A stretch of 15,585 nucleotides of DNA from Ichthyophonus hoferi (GCA_002751075.1 NAOQ01000004.1:383307-398891); one strand, 5' to 3'; positions 7,734 to 15,585 are shown, counted from the first letter of the stretch. A program made the numbers and translations. The notes: generated by a model from the letters alone, not told the origin.

Positions 7734-10700
7734 GACACTTCCAGGGAGAACATAACCTATAACTCATTGGATAGCAATCTATGTTTTGATGATGAAGCAG
7801 TAGACGGATCGTTGCATATGGGACCACCCTACAGCCATCCTCATTTATCGAGCAATATGCCCCTCTTTACTGCAGTGGGATTGATGTTGCTATGCCCTTT
7901 CAATTTTGGCCTGGCATTGGGTTACTCCTCCCCCACGCTCTTGCAGATGGCAAAAGACCTCGGGTTAGAAGAGTCGACTAGTGCTCTATTTGCTTCCTGT
8001 CTGAATGTTGGTGCACTAATAGGGGCATTACTAGGAGGAAATGTTGGGGAGAGGTATGGTAGTAGGGGAGGATTGTTACGCACAGCTCCTATTTTATTAC
8101 TTGGATGGTCCTTCATAGCCATGGCCCAATCATCTACCCTGCTCATTGGTGGTCGCCTATTAGTTGGTCTAGGGATTGGTATATCATCAGTGCTCAGTCC
8201 CTTGTATATAGGGGAGGTATCTACAGTGGCTCTAAGAGGGGCCCTGGGATCTTGCAACCAATTGGCAATTACTATAGGCATCCTTGCTGTGTACTTAGAA
8301 GGTAAGTAATATCACATAGTATTATATAAGGATTATAAATAAAATTTATAATGCCATCTTAACTAATCACTACATTTCTTTAAATTTGATTTATAATGAG
8401 GTTATAAATGATTATAAATGGTAATAATTTCTTAGTCAGAACCATAGCTGAAGAACAATTAGTTGGACGGAGCAATAGTTACTAAGCACTATATGAAGTA
8501 TGGATTATTGTCTTTATATAGATAATACCATTAACTTCTATAAGCTAATATATTTATCTTCCTTACAACATGAGATACAGACTGCATTATAGTACAATAT
8601 TAATTATTTCTCTCCCCTTTCTTATAGTATATAATATCTACTATATGCTATCTACTTTGTACTATGTATTATATATTATCTACTATCTACTATCTGTTGT
8701 ATGCTATCCACTATCTATCTATCTACTATATACATATACTATCTATCTATATACCATACACTATATACTATATATCTATCTCTCATAATATATACTACTT
8801 GTCTCTACTATACAGTATACACTATCTACTATATGCTATCTACTATATCCTATAGAGACATGTACCTTTTACGTTCTCTTTTCTTCTAGACATTTGTTTA
8901 GCCTTTTCTCTGCCTGTGAATATACAGCCTTTGCGTCTTGCATCTGTGCAAATCTTTACATGAAAGGTTATTATGTTTTTATGTACTATAGCGCGCATTG
9001 TAGCATGATTATGTTATACAGTGTCCTATGCATTTTATATACATATAGACCGTCCTATCTCTCCCCACCCCTTATGGTGTACATGCAATTATCTTCTGTT
9101 TTTTTTTGTCTTTCTGTGGTCTTATTTACAAGTCTCTTATTTGTACCTATATGATGCTATATTGTGTTATATTCCAATATAGTATAATCCAACCATGTAC
9201 ACATGCACACAGGCATGTATCTCCCGTGGCGATCTCTTGCCTCCCTTTCTGCTGTAATGGGTGGACTTGTCTTTATTGCTATGTCCTTTGCTCCCGATTC
9301 TCCCTCCTGGTTGGTTAGTTGTCACGATGAAGTTGGTGCCAAGCGAGTACTCTCTCGTTTGAGAGGTACAGAGACTGCTGCTATTCTAGAGTATAATGTA
9401 TGTATATATATATATATGTATGTATGTATGTATGTTTGTATGTATGTTTGTATGTATGTGTGTATGTATGTTGGTATGCATATGGATATGTGTGTAGGTA
9501 TGTATACATGTATGTATATATATGATTGTATGTATGTATGTATGTATGTATGTATGTATGTATTTATGTATTTATGTATTTATGTATTTATGTATTTATG
9601 TATTTATGCAGGTGTAGGTGTATATACCATGTTTTACATTCCTCAGAATATACCATTATAGGGTGTGACAGATTATATTTTATGTTACTATATTTGTTTT
9701 TTTTGTATTATATTGCATTCTATTATATTACATCACACTACTATCTTATTATTTTAAAATTTATCATGTCCTATTATGTATATTATATTACATACATCCA
9801 CCTATCCCTCTCCTATCCCTCTCTATCTCTTTCTCCCTCTCCTTTTCCCTCCCTCCCCATCCCCTCTCTATAGGAACTAGTTAATACTCTGTACAAACAC
9901 GACCATGCTGCTACAGCCGGTGGAAGAAGTATGTACGAGTTACTAGAGCCAGCCACGATATCGCAGACCATAGCAGTAGTCGGGTGTATGATACTGCAGC
10001 AATGGTCGGGCATTAATGCTATTATCTTCTATTCTGGTGGTATCTTTACCGATGCTGGGTTTGGCAATCATGCTAATAGTGCAGCGCTGGCTGTGGCTGC
10101 TATTCAGGTAAACGGTGTGGCAGTGCATAGTTTATATTAGGGTTATAAGGTATAATATAATATTACTATGATAGTATTATACTGTAATATTATATAATTG
10201 GCACATTTCATTGGTCTTTTTTTGTTATAATTTTAGATTATCGACATATCATGAGATCAAACAGGTCTGTTTGGCATATATATATATTATCTATACATAT
10301 AATACGAACATACATATAGTATAGTATATATACATGAAATACAGTATAATATAATATAGTATAATTTACTATATATTATTTATAAACAATCAATATAAAT
10401 GGAGTTGTAACAGTATTCTGTTAGTAATCTTTGCCCTACTCCCATTGTCCAGTGAACCCTGCTTTATATATTTTATGATTATTAGTCCTCCAATCTCATT
10501 TGATCTTTATATGCACATATAGCCATTTTCTCTATTCTAGTACCCATTAGGGTTTTATGTAACTTTATATGTTTATATGTTAATAGATTTATACCTATAT
10601 ATACATTTCTGTTCTATGAAATACTGCACCTCATGTCTAACCTTATCCTCATCTTTTTCTTATTCCCTCTTTCCCTTTTCCTCCCTTCCCTCTCCCTCTC

Positions 10701-11185
10701 TCTACCAGGTCCCTATCACCCTCCTTTCTGTTTTCCTGATGGACCGTGCGGGGCGAGTCCGTCTAATGCAACTAGCAGGGATCATCATGGGAATCTCCCT
10801 GCTCATCCTGTCTTACTTTTTCCACCTAGTGTCTAATAATCAAGCCGAGGGGTGGGGTATCGTAGCAGTAATGTGCCTCATGACATTTATCAGCGGGTTT
10901 TCCATTGGTTGGGGCCCAGTTCCCTGGGTACTTGTAGCAGAGGTATTTGATTCTTCCATCAATGCAAGGGCCGCTTCTGTCTGTGTAGCCACGTCCTTTC
11001 TCAATGGCATGGCTACAACTTTCTTCTTCCCTTCTATGCGGGATACCATGGGAACCCAGGGGGTGTTCTTTTTCTATGCTGTGATATGTCTAGCTGGATC
11101 CTTAGTGTTTGTTACTAGAAAAGTGCCAGAGACCAAGGGGCTGAACGAGCAGCAGATAGCTAGAGTGTTCAAGAATATTAAGTAA
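7734..11185 (+). CDS. GLUT8/GLUT6-like facilitated sugar transporter (MFS, SLC2A type), four firm exons
   Basis: Exons 7734-8301, 9213-9397, 9874-10107 and 10709-11185 join in phases 1, 0 and 0. From the ATG at 7818 they encode 459 residues, close to the roughly 480 of human GLUT8 (recalled). It should be a 12-helix membrane protein carrying hexoses or a related sugar. Motifs, numbered from that ATG: NFGLALGYSSP in helix 1 (29-39); the helix 2-3 loop GGNVGERYGSR (73-83), with Glu for the usual Asp; GRLLVGLGIG (112-121); PLYIGEV...RG (128-141); PDSPSWL (189-195) in place of PESPR; QQWSGINAIIFYS (265-277), with Trp where many GLUTs have Leu; MDRAGR (312-317); SIGWGPVPW (366-374); PETKG (441-445). 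The frame stays open upstream to a good 3' splice site at 7731-7733, so the N terminus is unsettled. No dileucine sorting signal is obvious. Plant ERD6-like and insect trehalose transporters are relatives, so the substrate cannot be read from sequence. Confidence 0.93.
8302..9212 (+). other. Intron 2 with a CTAT-type minisatellite
   Basis: The donor is GAAG|gtaagt at 8302 and the acceptor is cacacag|GCATG at 9213. A glycine codon is split after its first base (phase 1). The border falls just before the family's helix 6 region. From about 8637 to 8853 the intron holds a degenerate repeat of ctatcta/ctatata units, whose translation gives the Tyr/Leu/Ile/Ser-rich open frames seen there. Unlike introns 1, 3 and 4, no strong pyrimidine tract precedes the acceptor. 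Confidence 0.85.
8637..8853 (+). repeat. Degenerate CTATNTA minisatellite in intron 2
   Basis: Repeated ctatctac, ctatatac and ctatatgc units fill this stretch without a fixed period. No gene is present; the open frames are a product of the repeat. Confidence 0.7.
9398..9609 (+). repeat. (GTAT)n microsatellite grading into (TATTTATG)n
   Basis: It begins exactly at the splice junction with gtatgtatat, continues as imperfect tgta units with g/t variants (9411-9520), then a purer run (about 9525-9562), then six or so units of tatttatg (about 9560-9609). The two unit types in series suggest that the second grew from a mutated unit of the first. Confidence 0.9.
9398..9873 (+). other. Intron 3, beginning inside a microsatellite
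   Basis: The donor is AAT|gtatgt at 9398 (phase 0). The acceptor is ctctatag|GAACTAG at 9874, preceded by more than 80 bases of nearly pure C/T (about 9795-9872). The first third is the GTAT repeat. The exon 3 frame stays open into the intron to a stop at 9659-9661, because every frame of a TGTA repeat on this strand lacks stops. Intron retention would therefore give a protein ending in a Cys-Met-Tyr-Val repeat tail cut off after helix 6. Confidence 0.85.
10108..10708 (+). other. Intron 4
   Basis: The donor is ATTCAG|gtaaac at 10108 and the acceptor is ctctaccag|GTCCC at 10709, phase 0 on both sides. The last 60 or so bases are strongly C/T-rich. The middle holds TATA-type simple repeats (10280-10385). 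No other gene or repeat family is seen. Confidence 0.88.
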
Positions 11186-11205
11186 TAGTATATATATGTA
11201 TGTCC

Positions 11206-11211
11206 AATAAA
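11206..11211 (+). terminator. Polyadenylation signal of the transporter gene
   Basis: AATAAA begins 21 bases after the TAA stop at 11183-11185. The 3' untranslated region is therefore very short, and cleavage is expected near 11225-11240. Confidence 0.75.
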
Positions 11212-11239
11212 ATACTGTACTATAGAAATCTGACTCCAA

Positions 11240-11817
11240 CTAATCCGAGGTTGATTTGCAGCGAGTACATCATTTGCATGACCAAGTCTGTTAAACTTTA
11301 CAGCCATTATTCTTCATAGCATAGCCTAATTATTAAAGGGCATATGTATTACATGGTCCTAGGAGGGTATTGTATTAGTAGTGGGAATACGTAAAGACGT
11401 GAGATTAGCTAATCATCTATGTTAGGTAGAAACACATTAATATCTTTCATGTACAAGCTAACCAATTATCAAGGATACATGATTGACTATGCAAAGGCAT
11501 CTATATCATATTCTTAATATAATCCCGTGGTCACAGTGCACTTACACTCTAATCATATAATATAACATACCATATCGTACTATAATATTGATTTAATTTT
11601 ATCACCACATCTTATTTACACCAATTACATATTTTATTTATTAAAAATATTTGAATTGGGTATGTCCCTTATTCATTAATAACCAAACAGTACCTAGATT
11701 GATTTAAAACACACCGATTATTAGTTTATTATATTTTACAGCCCCGGAAATTATTCTCTGAATACTACAGTAATGTACTGCATAAAAGTTGCTGCTATAT
11801 TACGCTAGTATTTAGAT
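11240..11817. other. Spacer 3' of the transporter gene
   Basis: Convergent intergenic sequence, AT-rich, with no supported gene. The minus-strand open frame at its left edge (to 11307) is only the antisense of the last transporter exon. I see no RNA gene and no repeat that I can pair with another part of the window. Confidence 0.4.
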
Positions 11818-12010
11818 TTGTTTATTTTCATTTATTACTTGTGTGAACTACTGAGTAACTCACCTCGAATTGCCTTATTTCATTGGTTAATTTTATCCGG
11901 CTTTAAGTAATTGAAGTCGAGGCTCGCTCGTAATGCAATACTTACAAAATATATTTTGATTCGATAAAATTTATCTTGGTATAATGAGATTAGTATAGCG
12001 ATTGCTCAGT
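11818..12010 (+). repeat. Dispersed repeat family B, copy 2
   Basis: Partner of 1985-2190: ttattttcatt, gagtaactcacctcgaattg, then ttatttcattggtta. The match weakens through 11930-11960 and resumes as cttggtat...tagcgattg, which is inside the left arm of the palindrome. The palindrome is therefore either part of family B or was inserted at its edge. Confidence 0.55.
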
Positions 12011-12136
12011 AGCTCAGCCAAGTACCAAGATCCAATATTTATATTTTTGATAAAAGATATTAACCCCATGGTTGAGTCGTGGACCAATCGCTATAGTTAT
12101 CTAGTTATATCAAGATAAAATTTATCAGATCAAAAC
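11953..12136. repeat. Imperfect 185-bp palindrome (foldback/MITE-like)
   Basis: The left arm, about 11953-12027, pairs with the right arm, about 12060-12136, around a loop of roughly 35 bases. The best-paired block joins cgataaaatttatcttgg...tatagcgattg on the left with caatcgctata...caagataaaatttatc on the right. Arm agreement is near 80 percent by eye in the outer 47 bases and lower inside. The 13-mer gataaaatttatc occurs in both arms (11963 and 12114). No clear target-site duplication is seen. Confidence 0.7.
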
Positions 12137-12327
12137 TGGATAAATTTAACTAATCAAATAGGGCAGCGCGAGGTATGGTAACGTGACCCAGTAATTCACA
12201 CAAGTTAAAAAAATAAAATCCAATTACTGGCGTAATTTAGCAACGTAAGTAACTAGAAACAAAGCATTGTGTTGTGCAATATCTAGATAGCATTGGCATG
12301 GCCGACAGACTAAAGGTGGGAAGACCG

Positions 12328-12790
12328 TATTAAGATACAAATAACTAGATACAGAATACTCAATATAGCGATGTTTTACATTAATATTAAAGTTACTATG
12401 GAACCATTGGTTTGCGTAAGTGAACGTCTAACTAATCTAGCAATTAATTCCAATGGTTTTTCAGGAATTAAGTGTCTATTTTATTCAGATATTTCTTATA
12501 AACCATTCCTTCCTTCGTGGAGATTTTCATCAGTACTCTTCCGAATGATTACTAATTAATTATCTTCATCTTATTGATTCATGCTGACTGATTCTATTAC
12601 AAGAGATGTTAGGTCTGGAATCGACCTCTTGTGATTTGAATGACAACGGCAAGATTAGTTTATTGGTCAAGGTCATAGTTATCAAATTTGATTTTGAACC
12701 AGGCGTTGATGCAATTTGAACAATGACTAATCTATGATCCTTGTATACAATTATAACGAAGTATAAAATAAATTGGTATTGGGTTTTTTT
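12328..12790 (+). repeat. Dispersed repeat family A, copy 2
   Basis: Partner of 211-660 and colinear with it: gtattaagatac...taactagata, aaagttactatgg, ttggtttgcgtaag, tttcttataaaccattcc, atcagtactc, ggcaagatta, ctaatctatgatccttg. It carries a 62-codon plus-strand open frame (12371-12559) that has no intact counterpart in copy 1 and so is unlikely to be a gene. Confidence 0.75.
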
Positions 12791-13154
12791 AAAATATTTT
12801 GTATATATTCTACCAAATTTCCCTTTATAGTTGTATGTTGTACTATTATATTGCAATATAGTGTAAATATTATATGAGCTGGTTTGAGTGGAGGAAATCT
12901 AGTAATACGCTTTTGTGACAAGTAAATAGTTAATCCAAAAAAAATAATTGTTAAAACATTCATTATTATTATTATTATTTAAAGAAATCTTAATCTAACT
13001 AAATTTAATGTATCAATCAAAGTTAAATAATAAAAATTAATATGAATTCTAGGTTTTATCTTTCAATTGTATTGTTACCCATTGTCGTGTTTGTGTGACG
13101 ATTTGATATCTCCAACCTAGAGTGAGCATAATAAAGTACATATTTTCTTTTTAC
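12791..13154. other. AT-rich spacer with an ATT microsatellite
   Basis: Minus-strand open frames here are low-complexity. There is a short (att) run at about 12963-12978. The right end is the expected 3' flank of the minus-strand gene whose polyadenylation signal is at 13172-13177. Confidence 0.4.
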
Positions 13155-13171
13155 TTTCAATATTGTGCCTC

Positions 13172-13177
13172 TTTATT
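13172..13177 (-). terminator. Polyadenylation signal, minus strand
   Basis: TTTATT on the plus strand reads AATAAA on the minus strand (caataaagagg). It lies about 55 bases 3' of the tentative terminal exon of the small-exon gene, a natural distance. Confidence 0.45.
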
Positions 13178-13231
13178 GAAGTTAGGTTACAGAGCTAATA
13201 GTTTTACAAGATCATACATGGCCATTGTTAC

Positions 13232-13776
13232 CTAATGTATACTAGTTGTACTAGTAGTTAATATGGTAAGATAGATGGTATGATAAGTACAATTAATATC
13301 ATACATGAATATATGGCAGTACCTGTTGTACCTCTGGATGAACGCGACTATGTGTCCCATAGCGGAGCAATCTGAATAGTTTCAGCTCAAAAAAATATCA
13401 ACCATAATATCTTAGAAATAAAATTAGTACCTGTTGTACTAAATTCTATTTGACGTGTAGTTTTCCTATCTACTACCAGTTGATGTAGATCATCTAGATC
13501 ATTATCACTGGGGTAAGGGATAAATTAAAAATCTTTCATATTTGGTTGGCAGTAAAATTTATTGCTCTAGGGTCAATGATGCATTATATACTTCTTACCA
13601 TATAATTTGCAATGTGTGTAATTACTATGGTCAATATTGGTGTCATAGAAGATAAGAGCATCATAGTTCGAATAGAATTCAGTACCACAAACATTAGTAT
13701 TATTTATAATATAATTTAACGGCTGTCCCAAAATTAAAAATTCAGTGTTACTGGTTTGACTACATAATACTGGCAA
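13232..13776 (-). CDS. 3' part of an unrecognised multi-exon gene (candidate exons)
   Basis: Four minus-strand pieces have compatible phases. Exon a is 13776-13599, preceded by cattataagcacag with a possible branch site cactaac, and ends TAT G|gtaaga (phase 1). Exon b is 13493-13431, from ctag|AT to ACAACAG|gtacta (phase 1). Exon c is 13371-13332, from attcag|AT to CAGAG|gtacaa (phase 2). Terminal exon d is 13250-13232, ending in TAG, and is the least certain. Exon a encodes about 59 residues with two cysteines and two N-x-T sites (NNT, NYT), including VCGTEFYSNYDALIFYDTN. Exons b and c add hydrophilic and hydrophobic stretches such as DDLHQLVVDRKTTRQIEF and SAMGHIVAFIQ. I do not recognise the family. 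The cysteines and N-x-T sites would suit an extracellular domain, but no signal peptide is in view. The 5' part is either a missing exon or the ORF at 14192-15127. Confidence 0.4.
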
Positions 13777-13891
13777 CTGTGCTTATAATGAAAGGATGAA
13801 TATGGATATAACTTTTATGTTAGTGGTGTGTGGAAGAAAAGCAAAGAAGGAAGGCAAGACCATGAGACATCCCTTTGCAGCTTTGAAACGG

Positions 13892-13897
13892 TTTATT
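13892..13897 (-). terminator. Possible polyadenylation signal, minus strand
   Basis: TTTATT on the plus strand reads AATAAA on the minus strand, about 295 bases 3' of the stop of the 311-residue ORF. If used, that ORF is a gene of its own. If the ORF is instead spliced to the exons at 13232-13776, the signal is intronic and unused. Confidence 0.35.
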
Positions 13898-14191
13898 ACT
13901 GAACTGTGACAATTTAGTATTTAGTTTATCTAGTAGGGGCCAAGTGTAGAGGTTCCCGTATGAGTTTATAAATATGTTATTGGAGCTTGGTTAGTTTATA
14001 ACAGTGTTCTTTTGTAATGTCTTTCAGTTAATTGTAATGTATAAATATAGCTTCTACAATATCAATACACATATAGGTAAAAATAACAAGTATATATGTT
14101 GCAATTTAGATAAAGTTGCGCCAAATTAATAAAAATCCTTTTTATGTAGTCAGATGCTAACAGAAGCCAATAAAGCTAAATTTCTTTCTTA

Positions 14192-15127
14192 TCAAGACTC
14201 AGTTAAATATGTAGGTTGTGTACACAGAAACTGTTTAGTGGAGAAAGGAGAAGGGAGACACTCATACGTGATAAGTCTATCTTCTCTTTGTTTCAAACCC
14301 CCTTGTAATTTCATTTCTATTGTCCAGGCATCCTCCCCTCCTTTTGTATACTGAGGAGAATTAGAGTTGTCCAATACCAATTCTAATTTTTCCAACTCTA
14401 ACAGAGACTCCTCCGAAGGCAAAAGCGGTCGAGGCTCTTGGCTTTCAGTTGTAGGATTAGCAACACTATTCAAATAAAAAACAATCTGTTGTTTAATATC
14501 AATAGGCATACTTTGACTTTGGTCACGGCACCATAGATAAAACTTATCTAATTTAGACGTTGTTGGATAAATAGACACATAATCCTTTCCAACTGCATCT
14601 GGACTGCATGGTGGTGCCCCTATAGAGGTTGTATCATTGTAGAGTGGATCATCAATGTTTGAGCTATCTTTATGTATGTGTGGTAGTAGAGTATTGCATA
14701 CCACTATGTCACCATTTTCATCTTTTTTGCCGTATGAAAAAGAAAATTTGGGTGCGAGTTTTGCCTCAAAATCACTGATCAGCTTACTAACTTGCAAACC
14801 ACTATTGCATTTACTTTCATTGATTGTATGGACTACATCAGGCCTTATAACATTTTTCAATTTATTTTGTGCGACGAACTCTGTAGGTTTGTCTATATTT
14901 ATCTTTTTATGCTTAGTGTCAGTAAGTCTATCTAATAACGTAGTGTGAAGATCCACTCCTACATTTTCTATCAGATCACATAAACTTTCCAATAGGTGTT
15001 CATCTTGCTCACTAGCTCCTGATTGTACTTGGCCTAGTTCATTATTATTGGAAATATTGTCAGAAGACACTACTTGATACTCAGGCCTCAGCTGAATAGA
15101 CTCTTTGCTAGAAATACTGTTTCCCAT
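14192..15127 (-). CDS. Unknown 311-residue protein with N-myristoylation signal
   Basis: Single uninterrupted minus-strand ORF, far longer than chance allows in AT-rich DNA. The start is the ATG at 15127 in a good context (agaATGG), with a TATATA run about 35 bases upstream. The N terminus MGNSISSKE fits the myristoylation rule (Gly2, Ser6), so the product is probably anchored on the inner face of a membrane. The remainder is soluble and acidic/Ser-rich with no membrane helix. A likely amphipathic helix spans about 41-69 (HLLESLCDLIENVGVDLHTT), a conserved-looking block spans 112-150, FYLWC lies at 196-200, and a Leu/Glu-rich helix lies at 235-252. I recognise no catalytic motif or domain. 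The ORF may be a complete gene or a first exon; possible donors near its end (gtttga, gtatga) would splice toward the exons at 13776 and below. A myristoylated start also occurs in retroviral matrix proteins, but no zinc knuckle, capsid motif or pol gene accompanies it, so a host gene is preferred. Confidence 0.75.
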   Translation of the reverse strand: MGNSISSKESIQLRPEYQVVSSDNISNNNELGQVQSGASEQDEHLLESLCDLIENVGVDLHTTLLDRLTDTKHKKINIDKPTEFVAQNKLKNVIRPDVVHTINESKCNSGLQVSKLISDFEAKLAPKFSFSYGKKDENGDIVVCNTLLPHIHKDSSNIDDPLYNDTTSIGAPPCSPDAVGKDYVSIYPTTSKLDKFYLWCRDQSQSMPIDIKQQIVFYLNSVANPTTESQEPRPLLPSEESLLELEKLELVLDNSNSPQYTKGGEDAWTIEMKLQGGLKQREDRLITYECLPSPFSTKQFLCTQPTYLTES

Positions 15128-15550
15128 TCTCTCTTGCCACAGTAATTATGTACTACGTATACTAACCATATATATATATTCAAATAAATTTCTCTGGAAT
15201 TTATAACCTATATATTCAAATAATCGTACTAAGATTTAAAGTAATAATCAAGGTTATCCTATCTTATACTATGTTATATTATACTATATTTTACTTTATA
15301 ATATATATTATATTATATTATAATTTTTATTACACGAACAATTCAACTCATTATAAAATGTAGTTCAATCCATCATGCAAATATGACTATGTATGTAATT
15401 GTTCTAATATATCTAGGGGTGCCCTATAATTGGTAGTCTAGGTAGTAGTCACCTTTTTCATTTCTTGATGAATAATTTCATGTCTGAAAGAAATTAAGTA
15501 TATGAACTCAATACTTAATAAAACAAATCATCACATTTCTTCCTTTCTCC
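15128..15550. other. 5' flank of the 311-residue gene
   Basis: Very AT-rich, with TATA-type repeats near 15165-15178 and (TATTA)-type runs at 15260-15325. It probably includes the minus-strand promoter of the gene starting at 15127. No other gene is visible. Confidence 0.4.
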
Positions 15551-15571
15551 TTTTTTTTTTTTTTTTTTTTT
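15551..15571 (-). repeat. Poly-T run of 21 bases
   Basis: An uninterrupted T run on the plus strand, preceded by a C/T-rich stretch (ttcttcctttctcc). Read on the minus strand it is a poly-A run. It could be the tail of a retroposed copy whose body lies to the right of the window, or a simple homopolymer; the 14 bases beyond it do not decide. Confidence 0.5.
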
Positions 15572-15585
15572 GAGATATTAGTCAT

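Noticed and set aside
7922-8281. 119-residue minus-strand ORF
   Set aside because: Antisense shadow of the first firm transporter exon, without family features.
8570-9154. Open frames rich in Tyr, Ile, Leu and Ser inside intron 2
   Set aside because: They follow from the CTATNTA minisatellite and flanking T-rich DNA, and intron 2 has clear borders that remove them.
9526-9873. 115-residue plus-strand frame with a Cys-Met-Tyr-Val repeat
   Set aside because: A stop-free frame is automatic for a TGTA microsatellite. It is intronic apart from possible retention, which is covered under findings.
12371-12559. 62-residue plus-strand ORF in repeat A copy 2
   Set aside because: The matching frame in copy 1 is not open, so the ORF is not conserved within the repeat family.
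14655-14948. 97-residue plus-strand ORF
   Set aside because: Antisense shadow of the 311-residue minus-strand ORF, which has the better start context and N-terminal signal.
15080-15127. Matrix-like start (MGNS) as evidence of a retroviral gag
   Set aside because: Only the myristoylation motif is shared; no capsid motif, zinc knuckle, pol or LTR accompanies it, and many host proteins are myristoylated.

Overview
The window reads as nuclear DNA of an AT-rich, intron-containing eukaryote, most likely an animal. Introns have GT-AG borders, CTAAC-like branch sites and long pyrimidine tracts. AATAAA signals follow the genes, and the one well-resolved protein is closest, from memory, to animal GLUT8/GLUT6-type (SLC2A) sugar transporters. 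An early-branching animal such as a sponge would fit, but that is an inference; nothing here fixes the species.

Left third (about 1-5800): dispersed repeats and an old Ty1/copia-type LTR retroelement on the minus strand. Reverse-transcriptase and RNase H remains lie at 1560-3350. A second, separate RT piece lies at 3650-3960. A Ser/Asp-rich segment (3989-4340) and an unrecognised segment (4500-5183) lie further toward its 5' side. Two diverged direct repeats (about 890-1215 and 5440-5775) flank this block and look like its decayed LTRs. A 450-bp unclassified repeat (copy 1, 211-660) precedes it.

Middle (5800-11215): an AT-rich spacer with simple repeats and a 58-bp tandem duplication, then the plus-strand sugar transporter gene. 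Four exons are firm (7734-8301, 9213-9397, 9874-10107, 10709-11185) and one 5' exon is possible (7517-7573). Spliced from the ATG at 7818 they give 459 residues with all MFS sugar-transporter signatures. A polyadenylation signal lies 21 nt after the stop. Intron 3 starts inside a GTAT microsatellite, so the repeat itself supplies the 5' splice site.

Right third (11215-15585): a region of repeats comes first, holding a second copy of a left-side repeat joined to a 185-bp imperfect palindrome and then copy 2 of the 450-bp repeat. Two minus-strand gene signals follow. One is a set of small exons at 13232-13776 with fitting phases and an AATAAA signal. The other is an intact 311-residue ORF (15127 to 14192) with a clear N-myristoylation signal and no family I recognise. 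They may be one gene or two. The transporter and the minus-strand genes are convergent, with the repeats between them.

I see no defence system, operon, CRISPR, tRNA or rRNA. The items most worth a second look are the unknown myristoylated protein, the cryptic small-exon gene, the two dispersed repeat families with the foldback, and the microsatellite-borne splice site.
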